Below are positions 39,501 to 47,340 of a stretch of 64,000 nt of DNA, one piece after another (within the stretch, counting starts at the first letter, position 1; each line of letters opens with the position of its first letter). Source of the stretch: Ophiura sarsii (lineage: Eukaryota > Echinodermata > Ophiuroidea > Amphilepidida > Ophiuridae); the NCBI GenBank assembly GCA_035610835.1, contig CM069441.1, positions 88,361,574 to 88,425,573 on the forward strand, given 5' to 3'. The notes under the pieces are model-generated. The model was not told where the DNA came from. It saw only the letters and a program-made list of their open reading frames with translations, and searched no databases. A program made the position numbers and the translations under genes.

Positions 39501-39802
39501 TTACGATCAAATTCCACATATCTCATATCCATTCAACCATTTAAATTATACTAAATAATGAATATTATCATGTTACATAGTATATTCCAGTTCAATTTTG
39601 AGTTCAGTCCATTATGTCTATACTGCATGGATAACGTATACATCTACTTTTCTTTCTTATGTCTCTGTTCTTTACACAGGCTTCTTTCTTAGGACCAGAT
39701 AACACAACACTGATCTTTACATCTGAGATGAACATCATGCCAAACGGTGCCTGGGCAGCTCCAGAGTGCTATGGAGAGGAGTGTTACGGCATTATTGTAT
39801 AA
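17916..39802 (+). CDS. Secreted PhoPQ-activated pathogenicity-related (AprA-like) protein, copy 2, complete, 15 exons
   Basis: Exons: 17916-18111, 18804-18918, 23184-23249, 24712-24760, 28798-28914, 29543-29638, 31707-31796, 32151-32280, 34149-34266, 34847-34934, 35509-35547, 36425-36513, 37937-38030, 38708-38773, 39680-39802. They total 1,476 nt (491 residues plus stop), and every junction keeps frame. A signal peptide covers about residues 1-20. The family order follows: TPLDDY, TSQTWL, VWWHYL, NPNQPMVF, EDAAIAYTW, LPMTKAAIRGFDTM, GASKRGWATWLTG, GWTFAFKDYY, GSNDQFFLPDD, NAEHSMTLHY, RRDWRF and EGWEAF. Candidate triad: Ser212, Asp304, His333. The family is known from bacteria (PqaA) and as Dictyostelium AprA, a secreted proliferation repressor; the role in this animal is unknown. 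The start is the first ATG before the signal peptide, about 40 bp after a TATA-like box. Large introns hold many mobile elements. Family assignment is strong; enzymatic activity is inference. Confidence 0.93.
18112..18803. other. Intron 1 of copy 2
   Basis: No repeat or coding signal recognised beyond the splice sites. Confidence 0.5.
18804..18918 (+). CDS. Copy 2 exon 2 (VWWHYL block)
   Basis: The acceptor is CCCCACAG and the donor GTAAGAG. The first codon, GAA, is completed from exon 1. It encodes ESVVDRSVWWHYLS and ends FMYITGGKNTD, both typical of the family. It ends in phase 2. Confidence 0.9.
18919..19418. other. Start of intron 2 of copy 2, left of the alignable unit
   Basis: Contains a (TAA)n tract at 19170-19195 followed by CATATAGCGCCGAAAAC and TGGGCGCTTTACAAAC, a common dispersed repeat form. 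No gene seen. Confidence 0.45.
19638..22151. mobile_element. 2.5-kb insertion with 7-bp target-site duplication
   Basis: CTATGAT flanks both sides (19631-19637 and 22152-22158). Copy 1 has a single CTATGAT at 213-219, the empty site. Ends read CAGGGATATT and GCTACCGCCTG, so only CAGG/CCTG is inverted. No transposase or RT was recognised. It includes a tRNA-like segment at 20543-20600 and a G25 run at 21324-21348. Confidence 0.8.
20543..20600 (-). repeat. tRNA-like segment inside the 2.5-kb insertion
   Basis: The complement reads TAGCTCAATCGGCAGAGCG (D arm) and GTGGTTCGAATCC (T loop). The anticodon loop appears to be 6 nt, so it is degenerate. Confidence 0.55.
23184..23249 (+). CDS. Copy 2 exon 3
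   Basis: 66 nt between GTTACAG and GTGAGT. It encodes SPPDPLTDMDILLSSIAGVSVG plus a split codon. The same exon in copy 1 differs by one residue (Thr in place of Met). Confidence 0.85.
23520..24570. mobile_element. TIR element CAGGCCCGT with ATCAT target-site duplication
   Basis: Ends are CAGGCCCGTAAG and CTGACGGGCCTG, flanked by ATCAT on both sides; copy 1 has one ATCAT at 1924-1928. Inside are a direct repeat around GGGGGAGTCTGAGGGGGGAT (about 23727 and 23957), a pyrimidine tract at 24220-24320 and a C38 run near the right end. No transposase seen. Confidence 0.75.
24712..24760 (+). CDS. Copy 2 exon 4 (NPNQP block, 49-nt small exon)
   Basis: The acceptor is ATTCTAG and the donor GTAATG. 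It encodes VVAGTLKQNPNQPMVFK; PNQP is a family signature. It changes the phase from 2 to 0, which fits exon 5 exactly. A truncated third copy of this exon lies at 55013-55049. Confidence 0.85.
25694..28653. mobile_element. ~3-kb foldback element studded with CACGGACGGAC motifs
   Basis: Absent from copy 1, where the site reads TTACTTTTAACAC. The ends ACGCTTTCCACGCGGC and (complement) ACACTTTCCACCCGGC are inverted. Arms at 25728-26300 and about 27050-27470 are complementary, and two ~360-bp direct units follow (27530-27887 and 27893-28250). TGTCACGGACGGAC or its complement appears about a dozen times. No convincing ORF. Confidence 0.8.
27530..28250. repeat. Two ~360-bp direct units in the foldback element
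   Basis: Both begin TTACTAAGATT, share TTTTGTAAGTATTTGATACC and TTACTATTTGACCTGGAAAG, and end ACCCTATTTCTATCT. Confidence 0.8.
28798..28914 (+). CDS. Copy 2 exon 5 (EDAAIAYTW...LPMTK)
   Basis: 117 nt, phase 0 to 0, acceptor TTTACAG, donor GTAACA. It carries the conserved SEDAAIAYTWNHY and LLQLPMTK blocks. Copy 1 is identical in protein. Confidence 0.92.
29543..29638 (+). CDS. Copy 2 exon 6 (AIRGFDTM, GASK nucleophile elbow)
   Basis: 96 nt, phase 0 to 0, acceptor TTTTAAG, donor GTATGT. It ends FIPVGASK, so the presumed nucleophile Ser212 sits two codons before the splice junction. Confidence 0.92.
29685..29757 (+). repeat. tRNA-like SINE head, copy 2 counterpart
   Basis: Orthologous to 4045-4120, with box B GTGAGTTCGAGTTCCC. 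Confidence 0.45.
30003..30232. mobile_element. Small palindromic MITE in copy 2 intron 6
   Basis: ACGCAGGACAAC and GTTGTCCTGCGT face each other, and GAGTGGAAA / TTTCCACTC words recur. Copy 1 (about 4375) lacks it. Confidence 0.65.
30293..31484. mobile_element. 1.2-kb TIR element (CGGCCGAGTGCACC family) in copy 2, inverted
   Basis: Reverse-complement relative of 7465-8664 with the same TIRs, sitting in the intron between exons 6 and 7. Copy 1 has the unrelated TTA-flanked element within about 30 bp of the same intron position. Confidence 0.8.
31707..31796 (+). CDS. Copy 2 exon 7 (RGWATWLTG)
   Basis: 90 nt, phase 0 to 0, acceptor TTCATAG, donor GTAATG. It completes the GASKRGW motif and encodes VDKRVVAMAPIVLDALNFVE. 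Confidence 0.92.
32151..32280 (+). CDS. Copy 2 exon 8 (GWTFAFKDYY)
   Basis: 130 nt, phase 0 to 1, acceptor TTTACAG, donor GTAGGT. It encodes NLHHHYRSLAGWTFAFKDYY and ends KMADIIDPF, both conserved family segments. Confidence 0.92.
32764..33856. mobile_element. 1.1-kb insertion of unknown class in copy 2 intron 8
   Basis: Copy 1 reads through GAGGGAAATCCTTGG without it. TCCGTGTTCTTGAC(C/T)CACTTA occurs twice inside (about 33075 and 33470). No clear TIRs or ORFs, so it could also be a deletion in copy 1. Confidence 0.6.
34149..34266 (+). CDS. Copy 2 exon 9 (GSNDQFF, presumed catalytic Asp)
   Basis: 118 nt, phase 1 to 2, acceptor TTTAATAG, donor GTATGT. It encodes YRDRLTMPKYVISGSNDQFF followed by LPDDSHYYFDQMKGPKYM. 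Asp304 in SNDQFF fits the acid of an alpha/beta-hydrolase triad. Confidence 0.92.
34674..34803. mobile_element. 130-bp palindromic MITE, TA target site (member 1)
   Basis: CACAGAAGAAAAAAGAAGTG faces CACTTTTTTTCTTTCTGTG, with GAGTCATCATCG / CGATGATGACTC inside and TA on both flanks. Absent from copy 1. The second member is at 46665-46803. Confidence 0.8.
34847..34934 (+). CDS. Copy 2 exon 10 (NAEHS, presumed catalytic His)
   Basis: 88 nt, phase 2 to 0, acceptor TTATAG, donor GTAAAG. It encodes IVPNAEHSMTLHYKSLLKSM and on to AIKQ. This is the most diverged exon between the copies, with four substitutions. Confidence 0.92.
35509..35547 (+). CDS. Copy 2 exon 11 (39-nt small exon)
   Basis: Encodes NWKLPELSWKLYE, phase 0 to 0, acceptor CAACAG, donor GTGAGT. 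It is identical in copy 1. Confidence 0.88.
36090..36350 (+). pseudogene. LINE C-terminal relic in intron 11 of copy 2
   Basis: Counterpart of 10153-10425 with further deletions. RFAGHCF and DRKAWRAIVDRGQHPS are still recognisable. Confidence 0.55.
36425..36513 (+). CDS. Copy 2 exon 12
   Basis: 89 nt, acceptor TTATTAG, donor GTAAAA. It encodes NATHGIIDFTTDQTPIEIQ and then AWKARSFQRG. It ends in phase 2, which fits exon 13 to give QRGRRDWRF. Confidence 0.85.
36561..37213. mobile_element. Tc1/mariner-like MITE, TA target site
   Basis: Ends CAGCGTGTCCCAAAAA and (complement) CTGCGTGTCCCAAAAA, flanked by TA. Arms of ~200 bp are complementary (CCTGACCTTAATT...AATTAAGGTCAGG). Absent from copy 1. 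Confidence 0.78.
37618..37828. other. ~0.2-kb segment present only in copy 2 intron 12
   Basis: Contains repeated CAGGGAAAT / GAGGGAAAT / AAGGGAAAT words. The class is unknown. Confidence 0.4.
37937..38030 (+). CDS. Copy 2 exon 13 (RRDWRF block), absent from copy 1
   Basis: 94 nt, phase 2 to 0, acceptor TTCTAG, donor GTAAAT. It encodes RRDWRFMVAKPGNPDEI and on to FPVTQM. No counterpart was found in 1-12,527. Confidence 0.88.
38245..38612. mobile_element. MITE built of CCAGTATCG palindromes
   Basis: Ends AAAAGTGTATTTTAGGTCC and (complement) AAAAGTGTACTTTAGATCC. Inside are about eight copies of a CCAGTATCGNNCGATACTGG palindrome about 40 bp apart. It lies between exons 13 and 14, so copy 1 lacks it together with those exons. 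A partial relative is at 44325-44450. Confidence 0.75.
38708..38773 (+). CDS. Copy 2 exon 14 (EGWEAF block), absent from copy 1
   Basis: 66 nt, phase 0 to 0, acceptor TTTACAG, donor GTAGGT. It encodes SEGEYRAAFHRPYEGWEAFL plus VE. No counterpart was found in copy 1. Confidence 0.88.
39680..39802 (+). CDS. Copy 2 exon 15 (C-terminus and stop)
   Basis: The acceptor is TTACACAG. It encodes the GPDNTTLIFTSEMNIMPNG segment and ends ECYGEECYGIIV before TAA. No canonical AATAAA is obvious in the next ~150 bp. Confidence 0.9.
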   Translation, partial: ASFLGPDNTTLIFTSEMNIMPNGAWAAPECYGEECYGIIV

Positions 39803-39926
39803 GAACATATCAACATAATCTTCGTACAATAACATTAATGAGAAATATCAAGTTTATCTTAGTATTGAATCCTATTGAAATAATTTTAAATATTATGCAC
39901 TCCATAAGCTCGTCGACGCCTTGGAA

Positions 39927-41050
39927 TGCGCCACCGCATGTTTAAAACTTTCCATGCGGTAGGCGTTTGCAAACCATATTCCAAAATGTCACCAAAAAAT
40001 AATTTGAAAACCGTCTGAATTGCTTAATTTCGTCACCATTATTTGAAATCACCATGTGAAATGCATTGAATACAAACATGCCAAGTACTGATTCAGTAAA
40101 CCTTTGGATAGACCTTGAAAATTGTGAAAAGTTTCAGGAAAAATCTGTTTTGTATGGTAAAACTAATAGCCGCGTGGAAAGTATTAACACAGTGGCACTG
40201 AAACGCGGTGTTTACAGCCAACATTTTATTGTTATATCTAATGTATTTTGTATGGAAATAGTTCTGCTTTGCAGCTCTATGCAAAGTAAAGATCACCAGA
40301 ATTACGAGAGCAATGCAGCTATTTTCGCTTCTCGAATCAAAAAGGGTCTCAGTGCAACATTCTGATTTGGTTTTAAAAGTGTTCAATGTGGAGATCTGTG
40401 TTTTACTGTTAAATAATAACCCGTAGGTATTTCAATGATGGATGTCAAGCGAATGACGACAACGTCTGAAATGTCAAACAGATGAAAAGAATAAGAGTTA
40501 TAGAGAGTTATTATCTACCCCCCCCCCCCTCCCCCCAAAGTCTCTGTCCAGCTGACAGGTGTGACAGTGGCTGAGGAATCAATATGAAAGTGTTTGAATA
40601 GAGTTTATGTCACATAGAGCGTGTTTCTTCTGGGGAAGATATCGGTAAGTTTGCCCAGTAGAACAGCCAGATACCGCTAAGAATCGGTATTTTTGGTAAT
40701 CCTAAAAACCTTCACAAACCAGGTTTGGAACCGGCAAGAAACGACAAGAAACCCAATAGAAACAGAAAGGCGATTAATCTTACCGTTTTGTACCGTGAAC
40801 TGTGTCACGCTGGGTTATACACATTGTGAATCAATCTTTTTCAGGTGGGGTGGCATTGTTTGGTATTACAAAGGTCAAATGTCGTGGCCCATCGACTAGG
40901 ATCGGGTAACTTTACGCGACTAGAAACAGGGGGAGTAAAACACACCGGTTAATCTTCAGTGCCCCAGTAGAAACACGCTCATAGTCCTTGGTCCGTTCAG
41001 GTGGTCTCTTGATAAGCGTGGATCGTCGCTGAGCGTTGGCCATTTCTGGA
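39927..41050. other. Intergenic, repeat-derived
   Basis: Similarity to unit 1 ends at 39926. A C-rich tract is at 40519-40537, and 40870-40985 is an inverted copy of the 15045-15200 repeat. A short ORF at 40066-40365 has no recognisable domain. Confidence 0.45.
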
Positions 41051-41500
41051 TCAATCGTAGTTAGCTGTGGCGTTCGGGGTCGTGTAGCGTGCGATTGGGC
41101 CGTGGGTAGTACCCTTTGTGTCTCGATAGCATGTCGTGTAGACTGGGAGATTGGGTGTCAGGAGGGGGTCAGGAGCTGGCTGAGTGACAGACTCGCTGTT
41201 GGGTTCGCCATCTGCAACGATGAGGTTTTTGCATCCAAGTACAAAATATCTTGCACGGTCAAGGGCATCTGCCACAGCGAGCCACCCCCCTTCGATTGGT
41301 GCGTAGCGGGATTCGGCTAGGTGTGTGAATCGGCTGCCAACCAAACGATTTTCCATCCTTCGCGACAGCATTGGCTTAGCTGTGTCATCGCCATGACATT
41401 GGCAGTGCTTCTGCAGTAGCCAGTATCCAATATCAGTTTTTGACCAGTCAGTCACGAGGCAGGTGGTTCTTGATTTATACTTCACATTCTTTATCTTGGT
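41051..41500 (-). pseudogene. Ty3/gypsy-type RNase H relic
   Basis: The reverse strand reads VTDWSKTDIGYWLLQKHC, then LVGSRFTHLAESRYAPIEGG, LAVADALDRARYFVLGCKNL, the RNase H part of a Ty3/gypsy polymerase. After IVAD it jumps to GEPNSESV, a segment that normally lies further downstream, implying an internal deletion. Only a fragment remains. Confidence 0.7.
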
Positions 41501-41992
41501 CCGAAACACACATAGCTTCAAACGACTGACTTGGTGCACATAAGTATCCATGTACTAGAAATTCATAGCTGCAATAGACTAGCAGTACCCCCATTAATTA
41601 CCGGGCTTTCAAATATTCCAGTTATACAGGTGTGAGCGAGACACACATTTCAATGGGAATCTACACAACATTTCAATGGGGTTTCAATAGAAATTATTGT
41701 CACGGTATTCAAGGTCTAGGATTAAACAAACGAAATATTGTGGTTTGCTTTTTTCCCGTCCATTAAATACAACTCCCACATGCAATTACTGATCCTCATA
41801 TCATATATGGAATCCACTAAAAACCACTTTCTAAAATCTAAAAATCATGACCCTTTTAATGTTTTTCTTTGACACGGATATCTAGCCGTCACGTACGCTG
41901 ACTGAGACCACCCCAAGGAAGTGAGTAGCCTGATGGACAGAAATATCAAGGGCAGGTCTTAACATTTCCAGTACTGTATCGCAACTTCCTTC

Positions 41993-42776
41993 AATCGATA
42001 GTATTTCTATCTTCAGTTGATTGCATTACTATCTTCAGTAGATAGCATTACTATATTTAGTTGAGCATTACAGCAAGTAAATTGTATTTCTATATTCAGA
42101 AGATAGCATTACTGTCTTCAGTAGATAGCGTTAGTTTTCAGTAGATAGTATTTCAATCTTCAGAAAATAGCATGCATTCAGTAGATAGCGTTAGTTTTCA
42201 GTAGATAGTATTTCAATCTTCAGAAGATAGCATACTGTTTTCAGTATATAGATAGAAATGCTCTCTAGCAATAGTATTACTATTTTCAGTAGATAAGGAT
42301 ACTACAATACTATTTTCAGTAAATAGATTGCTATATTCAGAAGATATGATATATACTGAAGATAGTAGCGCTAACTGTCTTCAGTAGATAACGTTGCTTT
42401 TTAAGTATATAGCATTATTGTCTTTAGTAGATAACCTTATTATCTTCAGTAGATAGCATAACTATCTTCAGTAGATAGCATTACTCTCTTCATTAGATAT
42501 CATTACTATCTTCAGTAGATTGCATTTCTATTTTCAGAAGATAGCATTACTATCTTCAGAAGATAGCATTACTCTCTTCAGTAGATAGCATTACTGTTAT
42601 CAGGAGATTTCAATACGTTCTTCAGTAGATAGTAATGCTTTATTCAGTAGATAGCATTACTGTCTTCAGTAGATAGTATAACAACTAACTATAGTTGATA
42701 GTATAACCGTCTTCAGAAGATAGCATGGCTATCTACAGTAGATAGCATGACTATCTTGTGTAGATAGCATTACTAG
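41993..42776. repeat. ~21-bp minisatellite with hairpin units
   Basis: Degenerate array of CTATCTTCAGTAGATAGCAT-type units, roughly 35 copies. Most units contain CTATC(T)TCAGTAGATAG, an imperfect palindrome. It begins at about CAATCGATAGTATTTC and stops at ACTAGATAGCAAAAT. Confidence 0.88.
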
Positions 42777-43305
42777 ATAGCAAAATAAGGAGTCGGGGTA
42801 ATCTTGAATCACGCTCAAGGGTCGCGCTCCAAAATTTAAATGTTTGTAATTTTGTGGAGCCTATATCTACCTAATTGGGGAATGGGGCCGGGGTTGGGGC
42901 CGGGGTCCACCGGCGCGGTGCTGTTGTTGGATTCTGTTGGCTTTTGCAGGGTTATGGTAATGCTAGCTGAATTTATTTGATACGTTTATTCTAGTGTAAA
43001 CAATATTGAATATAACCATGATAACGACTGCGTGGGAATTCTTGTGTAATACAGAATGTGCGTCAGTGTGTGACGAATACAATGCATTATGCACTGTGAC
43101 CGTTCATAAATACTTTGGTGGCGTGGGGGGGGGGGGGGGGGGGGGAGGGGGGGGGGGGAGGGGGGGGGGGGCCGGGGGAGGAGGAGCTGGAAAATGTATT
43201 AAATCAAACAATTTTTTGACCCTCGATATGACTTAAATGTTTTTGACGCACCTCCTTTTCTTAATTTTGGACCCGAAACTTTTTTTGACCGCCCGCACCC
43301 CCTTT
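42777..43305. other. Intergenic with a long G tract
   Basis: 43125-43171 is almost pure G, interrupted by two A. GGGGCCGGGGTTGGGGCCGG lies at 42885-42904. No coding region. Confidence 0.6.
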
Positions 43306-44600
43306 TTTACTGAACATTTCGCCTCTGTTTTCTACCTGAACTTGGAATTTGACTCATGACTCGAACAGCCCATGGGCCTGCACTTGTAGACAGGGGCGTC
43401 AATCCTGTATGGACGAGAGGGACATGTCCCCCATGTTTTGAGATGGGGTGGACATAATCAAATGTCCCCACCCCCATGTTTTGAGTTTGCATGTGATCGA
43501 AATAGAACATTTTAGAAACACCTAATAGTCCTTTAGTTTGACAAGAGGAATCATGAATGAAATTATGATGGTCAAAAGTACACAGACGGAAAGAAATTCG
43601 CACGCTACGCGAGCAAAAGTCCCAAAGATGTAGTATGTTTGGGATAGAAGCTTGTTTGAAGCAAAAATATACCTCAATCATAGCACAAATATAATATGTG
43701 AACTCGAAAATTTTCGCGCGCTACGCGTGTTAGCAATACAATTTTTGCGCGAGGCTTTACTCGCATTTCTTCGATAGGTTTCGCAATTATAATGGGTCTC
43801 ACATTTTTTTTAAAAAATGAATGAGTGTTCACACTTTTTTTTGACCCACCCCCCCCCCCCCCCTTTTTCGAAACTTATTTAACTCCCCACCCTTTTTTTG
43901 GAGCTTCAAAAAATGTTTGACCCGCCCCCTCAAATTTTCCAGCGCTCCCTCCACCAAAGTATTTATGAACGCTCCCTAATACCATACCATTTGCATGCGC
44001 GGGCGGATGAATAGGTAAACACTATACAATGCGCCAACACAAATTTCTGGAATGTTCTGACAGACGTTTAAGGTCAAGTACAAGCCATGTAATATTTCGA
44101 ACACGTTCAGTTTTTTCCTTTATTACTCACATTATAACATTAAAAATGAGTGCTAAGCAAAACAAGGCTGAACATAATGACGATGGTGAGACAGGAACGT
44201 ACAGAGAAACGAAGTGGAAAATTACATAGCAGCGGCATTACATGAAGTCATACATGTATGTATACTGTATTATATAAACGGAAATGGAAGTATTAGTAGG
44301 CCTACTTGTTTGAATTGTGTTATGTGCCAGTATCGAGCGATATTGGAACAATGATTTGTACCAGTATCGAACGATACTGCCAGTATTAATAGACGAGTAC
44401 ACTAGTACATTCTAGTATGGACCTAAAGTATACTTTTCCTTAAAATGTTTGCGACGGATCTTTGAGGAAGCTCTTATTAATGACGTTAAATGATTGTGAA
44501 TCTACTATTGCAACCTGATACTCATACTTAAATACAATTTATTTTTCATGTATTAATCGACGAACATTTAAATGACTTCATTACAGTTTGCAACTGCGTG
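43306..44600. other. Intergenic, repeat fragments
   Basis: Includes GGGGCGTCAATCCTG at about 43392, which resembles a TIR-element end, a C tract at 43848-43863 and CGCGCTACGCG words at 43600-43760. Antisense ORFs here are not convincing genes. Confidence 0.4.
44325..44450. repeat. Partial relative of the CCAGTATCG MITE
   Basis: Two palindromes (CCAGTATCGAGCGATATTGG and CCAGTATCGAACGATACTG) and the terminal GGACCTAAAGTATACTTTTCC. Confidence 0.65.
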
Positions 44601-44604
44601 TGTA

Positions 44605-45634
44605 AAGGTTGTCCCAAAAGGATTAGTACCGATGCCCAAAGTCAATAATGTTGTCATAAATCAATGAGATTAAGGTCCGTTGTTTTGCCCTTTGCCCTCG
44701 TCTTTTATATAATATACCCTTTCATTAGAATTTTAGATCATAAATATCGGACTTATCTAACTGAGGTTACACTCCACTGTGTAAGACATAGTGATTTCAC
44801 CTTTTTTGCAAAGTGCAAAAAAATGTGTGTGTGTGTTAAAACTTGTTGAGAGAAATAAAAATATTCTCTCAGTCTCAATCTCTTGTCTGCTATATTTCCT
44901 TTCTATTTTAAACTGTTTTTGTTACAGTTGTTCATATCATTAATAATTCTTAATTTTGATTCAATTTGAAGAGTAAAAATGGATCGTCACACATACATGA
45001 CATAAGTGATCCAAAGCTTTGTGTCTATATGAGGTCGTTTTGAGGCTAAACCGGAGGCACATATTTTTGCAAAGGGTAAAATATGGTCAGTGTCTTAGGC
45101 TTCTTTTTCATATTGAGGGTGGAGTTTCTTACAAAATTGGAGAGAAAAAAATAGTCCCTTACTTTTTAACCTCACCAACTTCATCCTCCAATGTGAAAAT
45201 GAAATCCAAGCCACTCCTAATTCTCCCAATACCAAAGTCCCTAAACACTTGTCAAGTAAAACAAAGCATGGGGTTACTCAAGGGAGACGACCTTCTTTTA
45301 CCCTTCAAATGGAATTAAAATGAAGATTTATTAATGCTAATAACAGTTAAAATAGAAAGGAAAAACATATTATATTGGAAGACAAGAGATTAAGATAATA
45401 TTTGTGTGTTTTTTCAAACAACCAGCTTTAAAACACACACATTTTTTGCACTTTGTCAAAAACGTGAAATCACCATGTCTTACACGTGGTATCATGAGTT
45501 TGATAAATCTAATATTCATTATCTAAAATTATAATAAAGGGGTACAGTATGTCTGAGATGATGAAAAACCCCGGACCCGAAACAAATAATGAACTTTGGG
45601 CATCGATGGGTACTAATAATTTGGGGAAAGCCTG
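44605..45634. mobile_element. Foldback element, CAGGCTGTCCC family, TA target site
   Basis: Ends AGGTTGTCCCAAAAGGATTA and (complement) CAGGCTTTCCCCAAAT, with TA flanks. Each end continues into GTACC(C)ATCGATGCCCAAAG. Arms of several hundred bp are complementary around about 45100. Related copies lie at 13180-13720 and 54088-55011. Confidence 0.75.
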
Positions 45635-45798
45635 TAGCATGTGAGGACATGTACCTTTATATATATAGTTTTATATACACATGGAAAAAAGTATCGCACC
45701 ACTTTTTTTTCTTTGAAAAGTGCAAATGTGGCCTCGAATGTTGCCACCATGGTGTGATATTAAGGATCATTTGTTTGCGTAAGCTGTCCAACAAAATA

Positions 45799-46547
45799 CA
45801 CTCTCAGAACAAAGGTTAAAATCTTTAACCATGTTGGTTAAAATTAACCAACGGGAGGTTACCAGGTGAACCACACAATTGGTTGGTTAAAACTGTAACC
45901 AACAGCTGTTGGTTAAACTTTAACCTGTGGTTGGTTACAAATTTTAATCATTTGTTGGTTAATATGTTTTGACCAACAGTGGTTGGTTAAACTTTAACCT
46001 GTGGTTGGTTACAATTTTTAATCATTTGTTGGTTAATATGTTTTAACCAACAGTAGTTGGTGAAAAAATGTTGGTTAAACTTTTATTTTTTTTGCTCAAT
46101 TTTAACCCATACAACATTACAATATTGATGTTTCATTGGCCCGATATTGGCTTCCAATATTGGCGCAAACCCGTGGGCAGGACCAACAAGGGACAGGACA
46201 AGGCACAAGATCCTAGCCACGAGACCGGGAAGCGATAACTTGAAACAGTGGCCGCAATTTTTAGACCACGTCAGAATATGTATATGAAATCAATCGTGTT
46301 ATTTTCGCAAAATATTTTCCTCGCCAATGAAATTCTTTGGCGGGAATCTTGTTATGACCTATTGTTGGTTAAAATTATGATGCCTTAACTAACGTTGAAT
46401 AAACTAAAAATTAATCATATTTTCACTCTTTAACCAACGCAGTATTAAAAGTAATTTTTAACCAACGCTTCATTTTTAACCAATGTTGTATACTTTTTAA
46501 CCAACATTCTTTTAACCCATGATTATTTAATACCTGTTCTGAGAGTG
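45799..46547. mobile_element. Nested foldback MITE of TTGGTTAAA repeats
   Basis: Ends CACTCTCAGAACA and TGTTCTGAGAGTG, flanked by TA. The arms are made of recurring TTGGTTAAAATT / TTTTAACCAAC words. It interrupts the left arm of the outer element. Confidence 0.82.
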
Positions 46548-46664
46548 TATTGTGCAATAAAAGGGCCACATTTGAGTTTGTGACGTAATCGATGTAATGT
46601 TTTTTCAAGGCCAAGGGGAAAATGCATGTTTTTGTCCAAAAACATGCATGAAAAAGTGTGGGTA

Positions 46665-46803
46665 CACAGAAAGAAAAAAAGTGGAGTCATCATCGAAAAA
46701 TGAATCATTTTGTCCATGTAGTGACACACTATGGCTCAAAATGAGTCATTTTGTCCGTGTAGTGACTCATTTTACGATGATGACTCACTTTTTTCTTTCT
46801 GTG
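46665..46803. mobile_element. Nested 139-bp palindromic MITE, TA target site (member 2)
   Basis: Same family as 34674-34803: CACAGAAAGAAAAAAAGTGG, GAGTCATCATCG, central ACACACTATGGCTC. Inserted in the left arm of 45678-47340. Confidence 0.82.
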
Positions 46804-47340
46804 TATAACGCGATATTGAGAGGCCCGATGATTAATCTCTAAAGTTGTAATCTTTGGTAACACAATTAAGTATTCCAAGGTCAAAGGTCATCTGGGGTCA
46901 AATTAAACAAAAAAAACTCCCTTTTTCGTACGCCCAACGGTTATGGGGTCTAAGGTCAAAATAGGTCAATTTTTTAAGAAGTTCAAATGACAAAAGCAAT
47001 ATTGCGAAGGTGTTGACCTAGGTCAAATAAACAAAAACAAAATCAACGGTGACTAATATAATGACTATTTTAAGTTTTTTAAAGTCTATTCAATATCGCG
47101 TTATACCCAAACTTGTTTCATGAATGTTTCTGGACAAAATCATGCATTTTCCCCTTGGCCTTGAAAAAACATTACATCGATTACGTCACAAACTCAAATG
47201 TGGCTCTTTTATTGCACAACATTTTGTTGGACAGCTTACGCAAACAAATGATCCTTAATATCACACCATGGTGGCAAAATTCGAGGCCACATTTGCACTT
47301 TTCAAAGAAAAAAAAGTGGTGCGATACTTTTTTCCATGTG

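Larger units (their letters stand above)
19419..39926. repeat. Tandem segmental duplication, unit 2
   Basis: Direct-orientation partner of 1-12527. It is about 8 kb longer because of insertions at roughly 19638-22151, 23520-24570, 25694-28653, 30003-30232, 30293-31484, 32764-33856, 34674-34803 and 36561-37213, plus the retained exon 13-14 block. Confidence 0.9.
45678..47340. mobile_element. Outer foldback element hosting two nested MITEs
   Basis: Ends CACATGGAAAAAAGTATCGC and its complement at 47320-47340, with TA flanks (45676-45677 and 47341-47342). The left arm, once the two inserts are removed, is complementary to about 47092-47340 (CAGCTTACGC, GTGACGTAATCGATGTAATG). Terminal sequence and TA duplication fit Tc1/mariner. 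Confidence 0.82.

Noticed and set aside
41036..41320. 94-codon plus-strand ORF
   Set aside because: Antisense shadow of the Ty3/gypsy RNase H relic.
41993..42776. CRISPR-like array
   Set aside because: Repeats are degenerate, contiguous and without unique spacers, in eukaryotic DNA; it is a minisatellite.
43307..43681. 124-codon minus-strand ORF
   Set aside because: Corresponds to a common dispersed repeat (GGGGCGTCAATCCTG end); no domain recognised.
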